Positions 9,260 to 18,601 of a DNA stretch of 64,000 bases are shown here, piece by piece. The number at the start of each line of letters is the position of its first letter. The stretch's first letter is position 1. The DNA lies in assembly GCF_002443295.1 (NCBI RefSeq), contig NZ_BAOS01000043.1, forward strand, positions 17,778 through 81,777. The letters are read 5' to 3'. Origin of the DNA: Candidatus Scalindua japonica (GTDB lineage Bacteria; Planctomycetota; Brocadiia; Brocadiales; Scalinduaceae). The notes under the pieces are model-generated. The model was not told the DNA's origin, did not search any database, and worked only from the letters and a program-made list of their open reading frames with translations. The translations under genes and the position numbers were made by a program.

Positions 9260-9528
9260 TGCCGTCTCATGTTTTTAATAAAAAAGAATATTGCTGCAGC
9301 AAATAGCATAGAAAACGTAATTGTATTACGCTTCGAATATTCTATAGTACCAGTAAAATTAAAAATTATCAATGTTAAGGACAACGCCATCAAAACACCG
9401 GCCATCAGCATTAACAACCTGTTTCTATTATTCAGTATATCCAACGCGCTTACCCTCCCAAATTCTTGATGTTTTTTAAAATCGCCCCACTTATCCGAAA
9501 TAACCCATAAGCTGTCATCCCTGAACAC
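9256..9528 (-). CDS. Small two-helix membrane protein
   Basis: A hypothetical protein of 90 residues. A polar N-terminus of about 36 residues is followed by two predicted membrane helices, LLMLMAGVLMALSLTLIIF (about 38-57) and FSMLFAAAIFFFI (about 72-84), with a basic C-terminus KNMRRQ. It overlaps the cyclophilin-like gene by 4 bp and is the first gene of the presumed operon with glyS and xerD. No family was recognised. Confidence 0.6.
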   Translation of the reverse strand: MFRDDSLWVISDKWGDFKKHQEFGRVSALDILNNRNRLLMLMAGVLMALSLTLIIFNFTGTIEYSKRNTITFSMLFAAAIFFFIKNMRRQ

Positions 9529-9750
9529 TCAAATCTCTAATCAGAGGTTATAGCCGTTAATTATAGTTTTTCTGGAAACACCTGATCAATCTATCATAAG
9601 TTAAAAACCATTACAAGGAATATCGTTTATATAGGTTTAATCTGAATTGAGCAATCCTGAAACATTATCAGGTAAGTGGTTAAAAGTAGCGTTTGTTTCC
9701 CAAAAGAGCTACAGAAAAAGACTGCCTGGTAAATATGCGACTTTTTTTTG

Positions 9751-10446
9751 ATGAATGACCGTCCAATTAAATTAACGTATATGAATGTCAAAGTTGGAGA
9801 CGTTGAGATCCTTCGGTTGTTACTTCCTCAGAATGACATGCTGACTTGTCATTCTAATGTAGCAAAGTGGAATGAAGAATTTATCTTTGAGAATAATACC
9901 AAAAAGTACTTGAGTTTTATGGACTATTTTACTACTCATACAACCATTAAAAAAATTCTCTCTTCAAAGAAAACAGAATTTGGATTAGAAGTTCTGAGGA
10001 GAACACCTATCCATTTTATTATTTGCTTAGACTTTGACGGAATAAAAGACTCTCCTGAAATAGATTATGGTTGGAAATTATTGTCTAAGACTCTTGAAAC
10101 GATGAAAAATTATGCCGGTAAAGCGGGCGCAGAACTCTATGTTGTTTTTATTCCGTTTGAGTTTCAGAGTTCAAACATACTTTATGAAAGATTTACAAGA
10201 AAATACGGTAAGGATCCGTCAAGTATTGATTTAGAAAAACCAAACAGGCGATTAGCTCAACTATGTGAACGCTTCGATATCGCCTGTCTTGACCTGTTGC
10301 CCGCAGTGAAAAATGCTGTATCTAAGGGTAATCAACTCTATTTTATCCGTGACGGACACTTGAATGTTGATGGTCATAATTTTATTTACCGAATTTTGAT
10401 ACCTGAAAAGGTTTTTAGAAAAGAAAAGGTGCTGAATGCTTTTTAA
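9751..10446 (+). pseudogene. 5'-truncated SGNH hydrolase-like protein
   Basis: The C-terminal half resembles the SGNH/GDSL hydrolases found beside MBOAT O-acyltransferases. A central strand HFIICLDFDG and a terminal DGHLNVDGH supply the Asp-His pair. The block with the nucleophilic serine (GDS), expected some 100 or more residues earlier, is absent. Upstream DNA (9530-9747) has stops in frame and a T8 run at 9742-9749. The product would lack its nucleophile, so this is probably a remnant. It overlaps the start of the broken MBOAT gene, the usual SGNH-MBOAT pairing for polysaccharide O-acetylation. Confidence 0.6.
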
Positions 10447-11926
10447 CTCTCTTCATTTTATATTCTTTTTTCCAATAGTGGTATTGCTGTATTATTCTAT
10501 ACCGCAGCGTTGGAGGTGGGTGCTTCTTCTACTGGCAAGCTACTATTTTTATACCCGCTGGAAAGTTAATTACGCAATTTTGCTTGTAGCTTCCACAATA
10601 GTGGATTATATAGCGGGTCTACTCATGGTCAGGTTTCCTGAGGGTGGGATAGAAAGAAAGGGTTTATTAGCCACAAGTCTGGTGACCAATTTAGGGCTGT
10701 TATTTACGTTCAAATATTACAATTTTTTGAATGCAAGTTTGCAGGGATTATGTGACAAGTTTGATATTATCTACAATGTACCCCAATTGGATATTCTTCT
10801 GCCTTTAGGTATATCATTTTATACATTTCAAACCATTAACTATACCATAGACGTGTACCGTGGTCACATTGAACCGGAGAAACATCTGGGACGTTTTGCA
10901 GTTTATGTGGCATTTTTCCCGCAGCTGGTAGCTGGTCCTATTGAAAGGCCTCGCATTTAATTCCCCAATTTCTGCAAGACCATCAATTTAATTACCAGCG
11001 CCTTGTCAGTGGGTTCAGAATAATGCTTTGGGGGTTTTTTCTGAAAGTAGTTGTGGCTGATCGTTTAGCTGTCTATGTCGACTCTGTTTACAGTGCTCCG
11101 CATCAATTTTATAGAGCACCGCTCTTGCTGGCTACTTACTTCTTTGCTTTTCAGATATATGCTGATATTGCCGGATATTCTGCGATTGCGATCAGCTCTG
11201 CAAAGATAATGGGTTTCGATCTTATGGAAAATTTCCATTATCCTTATTTAGCTGCTTCAGTCTCTGAATTCTGGAAAAGATGGCATATTTTACTATCCAC
11301 CTGGTTTCGGGATTATGTATATAAGCCTTTGGGCGGCAATCGTGTATCTAAATCTCGCTGGATATATAATATTATGGCTGTATTCCTTATCAGCGGGATG
11401 TGGCATGGCGTGAACTGGACATTTCTGGTTTGGGGAGCAATACATGGCCTCTATTTGATAATATATATGCGAACAAAAAAACTACAGGCTAAAATATTGA
11501 ATATTATTGGTATAGAAAACTCTCCCGGATTAAAAAAATAGTAGCTGTATTTCTTACCTTCCACCTGGTACTTGTAGCGTGGATTTTTTTCAGGGCTAAT
11601 TCTATTAGAGATGCGGGTATTATCCTCTCAAATATGTTTAGCGGTCTCCCTTATGACATCTATAGGATTCTGACAATGGATTTGAGAGGTGTTTGTAAGA
11701 TTCACTCATACTCATAAATATAACCGGATTTGAATGTTGTCTTAGTCTGGCGCTCATATTGATTGTAATGATGCATGATACTATGCGCGGCATATTACGC
11801 TTACACCAGAAACTGGGGCAGAACACAAGGTATTATCTCCGTATGGCCTATTACGATGGATTGATAATTGCGTTGATACTTTTGGGTGTATATGGGAAAA
11901 AACAATTTATCTATTTTCAGTTTTAA
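10436..11926 (+). pseudogene. MBOAT-family O-acyltransferase (AlgI-like), frameshifted
   Basis: The full length of an AlgI-like membrane-bound O-acyltransferase can be read, but only in four segments. Segment 1 (10436-10960) holds the N-terminal membrane helices and VAGPIERPRI. Restoring one T near 10955 continues it into segment 2 (11023-11541) with FWKRWHILLSTWFRDY and the catalytic histidine in SGMWHGVNW. One more A in the A7 run at 11532-11538 continues into LTFHLVLVAWIFFRANS. A further shift near 11690 leads to the family terminus YGKKQFIYFQF ending at 11926. Three frameshifts make it a pseudogene unless the sequence is faulty. It would have moved acyl groups onto exported sugars with the upstream SGNH partner. 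Confidence 0.85.
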
Positions 11927-12292
11927 AACTTGTGTTGCAAAACGGTTTTTTGCCAGATTATTCTTTAGAGATCGCATCAATAATAATCAAGAATTGTCAA
12001 ACTTAGTCTCTTAACAAAAATATTTTGATCAATTATGGCAAAGAAAATCGAATTTCCCTGCCCTACAGATTGGGATATCGGAAATTCGAAATAAATACAA
12101 AACCCAAATGCTAAAATCTTAAACATTCAGTGTTAAACATATTTTTTGTTTAGAACATTTGTTTCTTTGACATTCGGATTTCTAGTTTTCCAGTTTATCT
12201 GGTTAGGTTGTAGTAACATTACGATAGAAAAACAGAATATAACAGGAGAGAACTATCAATAAGCCAGGCGTGAATAGAAATAAGGGAATAAA

Positions 12293-12366
12293 TGGGCCCA
12301 CTAGGACTCGAACCTAGGACACACGGATTATGAGTCCGTTGCTCTAACCAACTGAGCTATGGGCCC
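12293..12366 (-). tRNA. tRNA with CAU anticodon, probably elongator tRNA-Met
   Basis: The minus strand folds into a complete cloverleaf of 74 nt: acceptor GGGCCCA/TGGGCCC, D-arm with AGCTCAGTTGGTTAGAGC, anticodon loop CTCATAA and T-arm GGTTCGAGTCC. The anticodon is CAU. Arms resemble elongator tRNA-Met, but tRNA-Ile2 (lysidine-modified CAU) cannot be excluded. No 3' CCA is encoded. Confidence 0.93.
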
Positions 12367-12796
12367 CGAAATGATCAGTACTCTTAATACTCAAGTATCT
12401 TGTAACAAAAAAACTACAATACAAGAGTATGAGTTTATCAATTTTTCGGTCTGGTTTCAAGTGTTTTGTTTTTCTTAAGTTATGCTGGAAGTCGAGAGGG
12501 CTTTTTCTCTTTTTTACTGTCTGGATCTTTAGTTCTCTTATAGGTGTATTATTTGCTTTGATTTTCATTCTGATCTTTCTGATTTGAGAAGTAAATCTGG
12601 GTTTTCTTACCAATCAACGTATATTCAAACAATTGCATCCTGCATATAATTAAAAGCAGGCATCAGCTCTCTTCTTTAGTAAGGCAGTTGGTAGAACTAA
12701 GCATGTTTTCCCTGGTTTGCTTCCTCTTTAGCCCCCTATATAATGGGGAGAAAAAGTTCCTAATTTGATAGTATAAATACCAGAAAGGGGCCAGAA

Positions 12797-13992
12797 ATGC
12801 AGAGACGTTTATTAAAGAGTTATAGTGAAGAGCAGAAAGAACAAGTAGTAAAAGAATGTATTGAAACTAATAATTATGGTGCGGTATCCAGTAAGCATGA
12901 TATACCGGTAACGACGATTTATGGATGGATCAGGAGGTATAAGAACAAGTAGAAAAAAGAGAGCAAGAGAAACGTAAAAGAGTTGGAAACCGAACTAAAG
13001 GGTGTGAAATTAGAAAATGAGATATTGAAGGAACTTTTAAAAAAAAGCCACCAACTCTGGCTGAAAGATTAGTAGTCAGTAAGATATTTATAGATGGAGG
13101 AAATAAAACTCAGCAGGTAATAAAGTACAGTGGAGTACCAAACGCAACCTGGTACAATCACGTAAATAAGAAAGGAACGGATAAGAGACAGGAGAGCAGA
13201 GGACGTCCTCTGCCAGGATATTCATTTAATCAAAAAGGAGAAAGAGTATACGATGAAGCAATACTATGTGCTTTGAAGGCTTACAGAAGTAAGATTGAGT
13301 TTGTCAATGCCGGAGGTTATCACAAACTAAGTCATTATTTGTGGAGAGATTATGGTTACATAGTGAATCACAAGAAGGTATACCGTTTATGCAAAGAGAA
13401 CAAATTATTGTTGCCCAGAAGAAAGAAGGTGTCAAAGGTAAAAGGTAGGCGTATATGCCAGAACCGTACGATAAGTAAGCCGGATGAGCTATGGGAATTG
13501 GATTTGAAATATGGATATATACATGGTGAAGAGAGATTTTATTTCATATTAATAATAATAGATGTATTTGTACGCTATGTAGTGAATTACCACATAGGTC
13601 TGAGTTGTACAGGCAAAGACCTGGTACTGGCATTAAACATAGCTGTAGAGAAGCATAAATTAGATACAAACCAACTGATAATAAGGAGCGATAATGGAAG
13701 CCAGATGACCTCAAAGGTGTTTATAAAGAACATGGAAAGTTATAACAATGAGGTAATACATGAATTAATACCACCTGCAACACCAAACAAGAATGCCCAT
13801 GTGGAGGCATTTAATTCAATATTGGAAATTGAGTTTATGCAGGTGAGATATTTTCATAGTTATGGTCAGGCATATGATGAGACAATAGAGTTTATTGACA
13901 AATACAATACTGAGAGAATACATGGGTTGTTGAACTGGAACACGCCAATAGAAGCCCGTAAGGCGTATTTAAACGGTGGCAACCTGGGTTAA
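12797..13992 (+). mobile_element. IS3-family element, orfA (with amber codon) and orfB
   Basis: orfA begins at the ATG at 12797 and shows a transposase_8 helix-turn-helix (VSSKHDIPVTTIYGWIRRY). It meets an in-frame TAG at 12950-12952, after which the same frame continues into the expected leucine-zipper (VKLENEILKELL) up to a TAG at 13070. An A7 slippery run at about 13038-13044 would allow the classical -1 shift into orfB. orfB is open to 13992, with the rve/DDE residues in ELDLKYG, RSDNGSQ and AHVEAFNS. The first ATG inside orfB is at 13273. The amber codon probably inactivates OrfA and hence the element. I found no convincing terminal inverted repeats. Confidence 0.85.
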
Positions 13993-14010
13993 ATGTGATG
14001 TCCTCTTTCA

Positions 14011-14451
14011 TTAAGCACGTCCATGTGTTGGTATGACAAGGACCGGACAAGAAGAGCCGTGCAATACTCCCTCACTTACACTACCAATTATCAAGTTATG
14101 TACAGTGCCATGGCCGTGGGAACCAACTACTATCATATCAATTTTTAATTTATTAGATTCACGCAAAATAACTTCAACCGTTGCACCTTGAACACAAAGA
14201 GATGTTGTATCAATTCCGGATGCGCGAAAATTATCTACCTCTTTTTGCAGTTTCTCTCGTTCTTCGTGTAATTCCTGTGCAATTTGATCACGAACGGTCT
14301 GTGGCCCAGGCTTATAACCAACAAAATCAGGTTCGGGTTCAGCAACATGCAGTATCCATACTTTTGCGGAAAAAGCCAAGGCCATAGTTTTTACCTTAGA
14401 CAACACCTTTTGCGAAGCACTGGATAAATCAACTGCAACTAAAATGTTCAT
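14011..14451 (-). CDS. Universal stress protein (UspA family)
   Basis: A single Usp domain of 146 residues, from MNILVAVDLSSASQ at the N-terminus to CPVLVIP at the C-terminus. The nucleotide-binding signature GSHGHGTVHNLIIGSVSEGV fits the ATP-binding G-x2-G-x9-G-S/T pattern, so it belongs to the ATP-binding class. Usps act in the cytoplasm under stress or growth arrest. It stands alone, facing the IS3 remnant. Confidence 0.9.
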   Translation of the reverse strand: MNILVAVDLSSASQKVLSKVKTMALAFSAKVWILHVAEPEPDFVGYKPGPQTVRDQIAQELHEEREKLQKEVDNFRASGIDTTSLCVQGATVEVILRESNKLKIDMIVVGSHGHGTVHNLIIGSVSEGVLHGSSCPVLVIPTHGRA

Positions 14452-14500
14452 TTACCTTCTCCGGTTTGTCAAAAAAGTCTATTAATTATATTAATAGATA

Positions 14501-14598
14501 CACAACGACGCACATAGGGATTTTGCAAACGATTCATCCCTGGTCATGTTCCACTCTCGAAGCGGTGCCACAACGACGCACATAGGGATTTTGCAAAC
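14501..14598. repeat. Two perfect 30-bp direct repeats separated by 38 bp (CRISPR-like unit)
   Basis: The 30 bases at 14501-14530 recur identically at 14569-14598, with a unique 38-bp insert between. On the minus strand the unit begins GTTTGCAAAATCCC and ends GTCGTTGTG, so repeat and spacer sizes and the GTTT start resemble a CRISPR repeat. No further copies occur at the expected period on either side, and no cas gene is in the window. It could be a relic or minimal array, or an unrelated intergenic repeat. Confidence 0.45.
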
Positions 14599-14649
14599 CC
14601 CACGAAATTCACAAAAAATACTTTAATGTATTTCGTGATTTTCGTGGGG
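14598..14649 (-). terminator. Hairpin downstream of the aldolase gene
   Basis: A 9-bp stem CCCCACGAA (14598-14606) pairs with TTCGTGGGG (14641-14649), closing an AT-rich loop that can pair further. It lies 20 bp past the aldolase stop on the minus strand and directly abuts the second 30-bp repeat. No clean U-tract follows, so factor-independent termination is uncertain. Confidence 0.4.
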
Positions 14650-14668
14650 AATCGCTAGTTATTAGGTA

Positions 14669-15457
14669 TTATCCATTCTTTGTATCGTTGAATATGTCGT
14701 TGGCTTCCTGAGGATTTGCACCTTTATGGATAATTGCATGCAGGGCCTTAGCCATCGCTACAGGATGCTTATGCTGCCAGATGTTTCTCCCAAGGTTTAA
14801 ACCGATGGCTCCCTTTGTCATTCCGTCATGGACGAACTCAAACACCGGAAGTTCAGTATCAAACTTTGGTCCGCCTGCTATAACTATTGGAACAGGACAG
14901 CCTTCAGTAACTTTTTCAAACTCTTCACACCAGTAGGTTTTAACTACCTTGGCGCCAATTTCTGCAGCGATTCGACAGCATAGTGCAAGGTATCTAGCGT
15001 CACGTTTTTCCAGCTCTTTTCCGACAGCAGTAACTGCCATTACCGGAATACCGTACTCTTCGCACTCGTCTACGAGTTTTCCAAGATTAAGAAGTGTCTG
15101 GCGCTCGTAATCGCTTCCAATAAAGACAGACAGACCTACACCGGAGACATTGAGCCTGACAGCGTCTTTTATCGAAGTAGTAAGCCCCTCGTTTGCCAGA
15201 TCTCCTCCAACCACGCTGGTACCTCCGGATACTCGAAGGATGATCGGTTTGCTGTCATCCGGGTTTATGGCTGCACGCAAAACTCCTCTTGTGACAAAAA
15301 GCGCGTCGCAGTATTCAATAATCGGTTTAATGGTCTCTCCGGGTTTCTCCAGATTATTTGTGGGTCCCAGGAAATACCCATGATCTATAGGCATGAACAT
15401 ACATTTGCCGTCAGATCCCATTATCGAAGAGAGCCTGTTTTTCATTCCCCAATCCAT
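14669..15457 (-). CDS. LsrF/DhnA-type class I aldolase family protein
   Basis: A protein of 262 residues of the DeoC/LsrF class I aldolase family. It has an N-terminal MPIDHGYFLGP substrate loop, a TIM-barrel pattern, the Schiff-base lysine in KVVKTYWCEEF (K173), and the phosphate-binding ends VIAGGPK and GLNLGRNIW. Relatives are archaeal-type fructose-bisphosphate aldolase and LsrF, the thiolase acting on phospho-AI-2. The motif set looks closest to LsrF, but no lsr genes are nearby, so a role in quorum-signal processing is not supported. A good Shine-Dalgarno (GGAGGTGAAG) precedes the ATG. Confidence 0.85.
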   Translation of the reverse strand: MDWGMKNRLSSIMGSDGKCMFMPIDHGYFLGPTNNLEKPGETIKPIIEYCDALFVTRGVLRAAINPDDSKPIILRVSGGTSVVGGDLANEGLTTSIKDAVRLNVSGVGLSVFIGSDYERQTLLNLGKLVDECEEYGIPVMAVTAVGKELEKRDARYLALCCRIAAEIGAKVVKTYWCEEFEKVTEGCPVPIVIAGGPKFDTELPVFEFVHDGMTKGAIGLNLGRNIWQHKHPVAMAKALHAIIHKGANPQEANDIFNDTKNG

Positions 15458-15752
15458 TTCTTCACCTCCATAATTAAAATGTTATTTCGTATATTTATCA
15501 ATTTAATGTATAAGATTCAGTGTTGATAACGCTTCTACTATGCTCAGTGTGACGTCGTTCAGAACTCACAGTGTGACGTCATCCTGAGCGGAGTCGAAGG
15601 AAGTTTTCATTGTACTCGATATCTAGTTCGTTTCTTAAGCTTTACTCAGAAAAAACTTCCTTTTTCATATAAGACGGAGTGATAGCATAGGAAATTCAAT
15701 TTGTTCTGTCAACGGAAAACCCATCATATTATAATACCTCAAAAGGAAAAAA

Positions 15753-15856
15753 TTTTCACGTAGAGCCGCAAAGAACGCAAAGAGAAAAAAAGGCTTTTAT
15801 CTTACAATTTCTTTTATTGTGATTTTTTGGTGATCTCTGTGGCTTGGCGTGAGAAA
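15753..15856. repeat. Intergenic imperfect inverted-repeat element
   Basis: The segment starts TTTTCACGTAGAGCCGC and ends GTGGCTTGGCGTGAGAAA, and these ends are imperfect inverted complements around an AT-rich centre. The wording resembles the 'cacgcaaagccgcaaagacgc' class of short dispersed elements known from many environmental genomes. It encodes nothing. The surrounding gap 15458-16060 otherwise holds only a short direct repeat, CAGTGTGACGTC, near 15547 and 15570. Confidence 0.4.
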
Positions 15857-16060
15857 TAAAGAGGGAAATATAGAAATGAAGACTTCATTTTTCTGAACTT
15901 ACTCGTCAGGGTATATTGTTTGCTTTATATCGAGTAACTTATTATTAACAAATAATTTAAACATGGCAAGTACAGGGATTATGACAATTCCATCTTTGCA
16001 GGATAACTATGCATAACATATTAGTGTAGTGAGGTTTATCTCTATACAGGAGGGTTGGAA

Positions 16061-16573
16061 ATGAGTCGTTTTTTGTCCGGCAGAATATATATAGTAATAC
16101 TGATAAGCATTGTAATGGTGGTTGTTTTTGCAACAATTAACCGGAAATATGTTCTTGCCGGTAAAGCAGAGCACTCATTCTATCTTCCCAGTGTTTTTAA
16201 GGAAGGCAGTGATGTGCGATCAAGAGAAATACTGTTTACAGCAGAATATCCAGGTGATATTGAGGCTGATGCTTCCTGGGAACCGGAGTATAAAGCATTG
16301 ACTATAACTCTCTATAACCAGGAAGGGAAATCTCTTGTAAGTAAAAAAGGTAAGAGTCCTGTCCATCTGGTTTACACTTATACTCAAGAGCATTTTAATA
16401 AAGCAAAAATTCTGGGCAATTCCTTCAGGGTAGGGATATCACAATCTCCTTTTAAGACGATAAACGGAAGAGTTAAGATTACCACACCGAACAAAAAAGC
16501 ACTGGAAGAGCATGATTCTATTAACATTCGAGGTCCTTACGGGACTTTTATAGAAGAAGAGGCAGGAGAATAA
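16061..16573 (+). CDS. Exported or membrane-anchored hypothetical protein
   Basis: A protein of 170 residues preceded by a strong Shine-Dalgarno AGGAGG (16048-16053), which selects the ATG at 16061 over an earlier TTG. An N-terminal hydrophobic segment IYIVILISIVMVVVFATI (about 9-26) acts as signal anchor, and the rest looks like a beta-rich extracytoplasmic domain. No family was recognised. Its last 37 bp overlap the 3' end of the convergent radical SAM gene. Confidence 0.65.
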   Translation: MSRFLSGRIYIVILISIVMVVVFATINRKYVLAGKAEHSFYLPSVFKEGSDVRSREILFTAEYPGDIEADASWEPEYKALTITLYNQEGKSLVSKKGKSPVHLVYTYTQEHFNKAKILGNSFRVGISQSPFKTINGRVKITTPNKKALEEHDSINIRGPYGTFIEEEAGE

Positions 16574-17472
16574 AAATTATCCTGCCTGATTGAACTAAAG
16601 AACTTCCATCGCTCTTTTTTGTTTTTTGGCGGATCTCTTTGAACAGGAGGCTGGAGTCTCAGTGGTTCGTCACACTGTTGGCAGAGTGGAAAGGGCATAG
16701 GGCCTCTCAGGATATTCCGCTTCCTTTCGGCAATAACAGAAACATCATCATTGCTCAGGTTACCGATACTTGTAGCACCGGTCAGGTCGTGACAACACGC
16801 CAGTACTTCACCTTCCCATGTTACAAAAGTGTGAAATTGAAACAAGCCGCACTTTCCGGAGTCCAACCCAATAGTTTCCGGTTTGTATATTTCCAGGTTC
16901 TTCAGGTTTCCTCCTCGTCCGTGACATGCGGTTATATCAGCTCTTATATCCCGCTTTTTCCAGAAACAGAGATAATCTTCCGGCTCATCACTGTTTATTT
17001 CAGTCGTTATGCCCGACACTCTCAAACCCGCATTACCACGAGATAGGGCAGCCAATCCCAGTGTCCGTTCTAAAGCATCTTCAAAAGATATCTTTGGGCA
17101 AAGTTTTTCAAATACCACTTTTTTTATGCTTGGAAATGAAACGGTAATTGAGTTTGGTCGGGACTCAATAAGCTTGTGTGAGATTTTCTTATTTAATGAT
17201 TCAGGGTTTATCACTATTCCCACATCACAATTGTTTTCACGTATGCCAGATATCCATTCGAAAACCTCAGGATGAGAAAGAGGATCACCAATACCTGAAA
17301 AAGTAATCAGGCTTCCTTCTCTGACAAGCTTCTCTGAAACGACATTGAACACACTTTCTGACATCATGCCTTTCGGTCTGGTGATATCATCTCGCGGACA
17401 CATTAGACATTCGCTTACGCACCGGTTGGTAAGTTCGATGTCTACAGATACAAATGTCCAGTCAGAAGGCAT
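16537..17472 (-). CDS. Radical SAM protein with SPASM-like C-terminus
   Basis: The ATG at 17472 overlaps the stop of the upstream WbsX-like gene and gives 311 residues. An upstream in-frame ATG (17568) would start inside that gene. The SAM cluster motif is CVSECLMC (C-x3-C-x2-C), near the N-terminus. The C-terminal part has CGLFQFHTFVTWEGEVLACC and LCQQC, the spacing expected for an extra iron-sulfur cluster as in SPASM/Twitch proteins. The substrate is unknown. Translational coupling to the carbohydrate-related neighbour suggests a role in sugar or surface-structure modification. Confidence 0.8.
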   Translation of the reverse strand: MPSDWTFVSVDIELTNRCVSECLMCPRDDITRPKGMMSESVFNVVSEKLVREGSLITFSGIGDPLSHPEVFEWISGIRENNCDVGIVINPESLNKKISHKLIESRPNSITVSFPSIKKVVFEKLCPKISFEDALERTLGLAALSRGNAGLRVSGITTEINSDEPEDYLCFWKKRDIRADITACHGRGGNLKNLEIYKPETIGLDSGKCGLFQFHTFVTWEGEVLACCHDLTGATSIGNLSNDDVSVIAERKRNILRGPMPFPLCQQCDEPLRLQPPVQRDPPKNKKERWKFFSSIRQDNFYSPASSSIKVP

Positions 17473-18601
17473 CCTGTTTTGCCTTCCTGACCGCTTCAAG
17501 CCAGGCAGTACCATAACGCTTGTCCGGTTCCAGATAATGTCCTTCACTCCATTCGTTCCAGGACGCAATGAAGGAGAGTTGTGGTTTATTGAATTTCATT
17601 GTATAGTTTATTGCGTGGCCAAGAAAATTGGAAAAGAGTGCGGGATTTTCGTTTACCACAACAGGCCACCAGGGATAGCGTTCAGGTTTATGGTAGCCTT
17701 TTATTGCGGCACGAGGTGTGGCATCCCAACCGGGTGATACAGATGGAAAGTATGTAAGTCCTGATTTATCAGCAAAGCCTTTCCATTCACGGCTTCGTTT
17801 TTTTACCAATTCTGCATAATCCTGCTGGTATTTACCCTTCCAGTCAGGAAGCCAGACATAGTGGCTGATACTGTCAAATCCTGCCTTTTTAAACTCACCA
17901 ATTTTAGCAGGCGCCGGATTTATTGCCATAAGATGAAGTCCGGGATATCCTTTTTTTCTAAGATAGTCTTTCGCCTTATGGATTGCCAGGGACGCGAGCC
18001 CTTCTCCCAACTGTCGTAGAAAAAAAGTACTGTCAAAGATGGAGAACATGGGCATTTCGTTTACACGAAGATAGTTTGGTCTTGAGAAGTATTTTTTCTC
18101 AAGATATTTAATCAATTCCACAAAATCATCCGGGTCTGTGTAAACAAGTCTGCCCGGACCAATTTCGGGACTGGAATTGTGTTTAACCGGAAGAATTCCA
18201 CGTGGCATACGATTTGCCCACATCAGGGTAAAAGGAAAGTTGTCACCACTATCCATACCGAGAAATCCCTTATCCAATGCGGCGTCGAAAACACGTTTTC
18301 CTCGAGACCAGAAAAAACCATATACAAAGAAGTCCACACCGTATTTACGGGCAAGTCCTACCTGTTTCTGAACGGTAGAGGGGACTGAATCATCGTAAGG
18401 CCCATCTGCAGGTAATCGCGGCTGGTTGTGACCAGGAAAACGTTCCGGCGCTTTCAAGACAAGGTCCCACTCACTCCAGCCCGGTTGGAATTTGCTGTCC
18501 CGTTCATCACATGCGTGCCAGCCCGGATATACATACGCGCCGATTTTTGTATTATTTATTGAATAGTTCAACCTTTTATATCCTTTCAGACTAAAATGCA
18601 A
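17462..18601 (-). CDS. WbsX-like/GH99-like glycan protein
   Basis: A protein of 379 residues resembling the WbsX family (GH99-like fold), often found in O-antigen and polysaccharide loci. It opens with KIGAYVYPGWHACDERD, has the barrel segment KYGVDFFVYGFFW, and ends with the family signature WNEWSEGHYLEPD followed by YGTAWLEAV. No signal peptide is visible, so a cytoplasmic role is likely. The family is called a glycosyltransferase in some databases but resembles endo-mannosidases, and its reaction is unproven. It overlaps the downstream radical SAM gene by 11 bp. Confidence 0.75.
   Translation of the reverse strand: MHFSLKGYKRLNYSINNTKIGAYVYPGWHACDERDSKFQPGWSEWDLVLKAPERFPGHNQPRLPADGPYDDSVPSTVQKQVGLARKYGVDFFVYGFFWSRGKRVFDAALDKGFLGMDSGDNFPFTLMWANRMPRGILPVKHNSSPEIGPGRLVYTDPDDFVELIKYLEKKYFSRPNYLRVNEMPMFSIFDSTFFLRQLGEGLASLAIHKAKDYLRKKGYPGLHLMAINPAPAKIGEFKKAGFDSISHYVWLPDWKGKYQQDYAELVKKRSREWKGFADKSGLTYFPSVSPGWDATPRAAIKGYHKPERYPWWPVVVNENPALFSNFLGHAINYTMKFNKPQLSFIASWNEWSEGHYLEPDKRYGTAWLEAVRKAKQDAF

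Noticed and set aside
12344..12613. 89-codon minus-strand frame rich in lysine and arginine
   Set aside because: Its 3' end lies within the tRNA(CAU) gene, it has no ribosome site, and its composition reflects AT-rich DNA.
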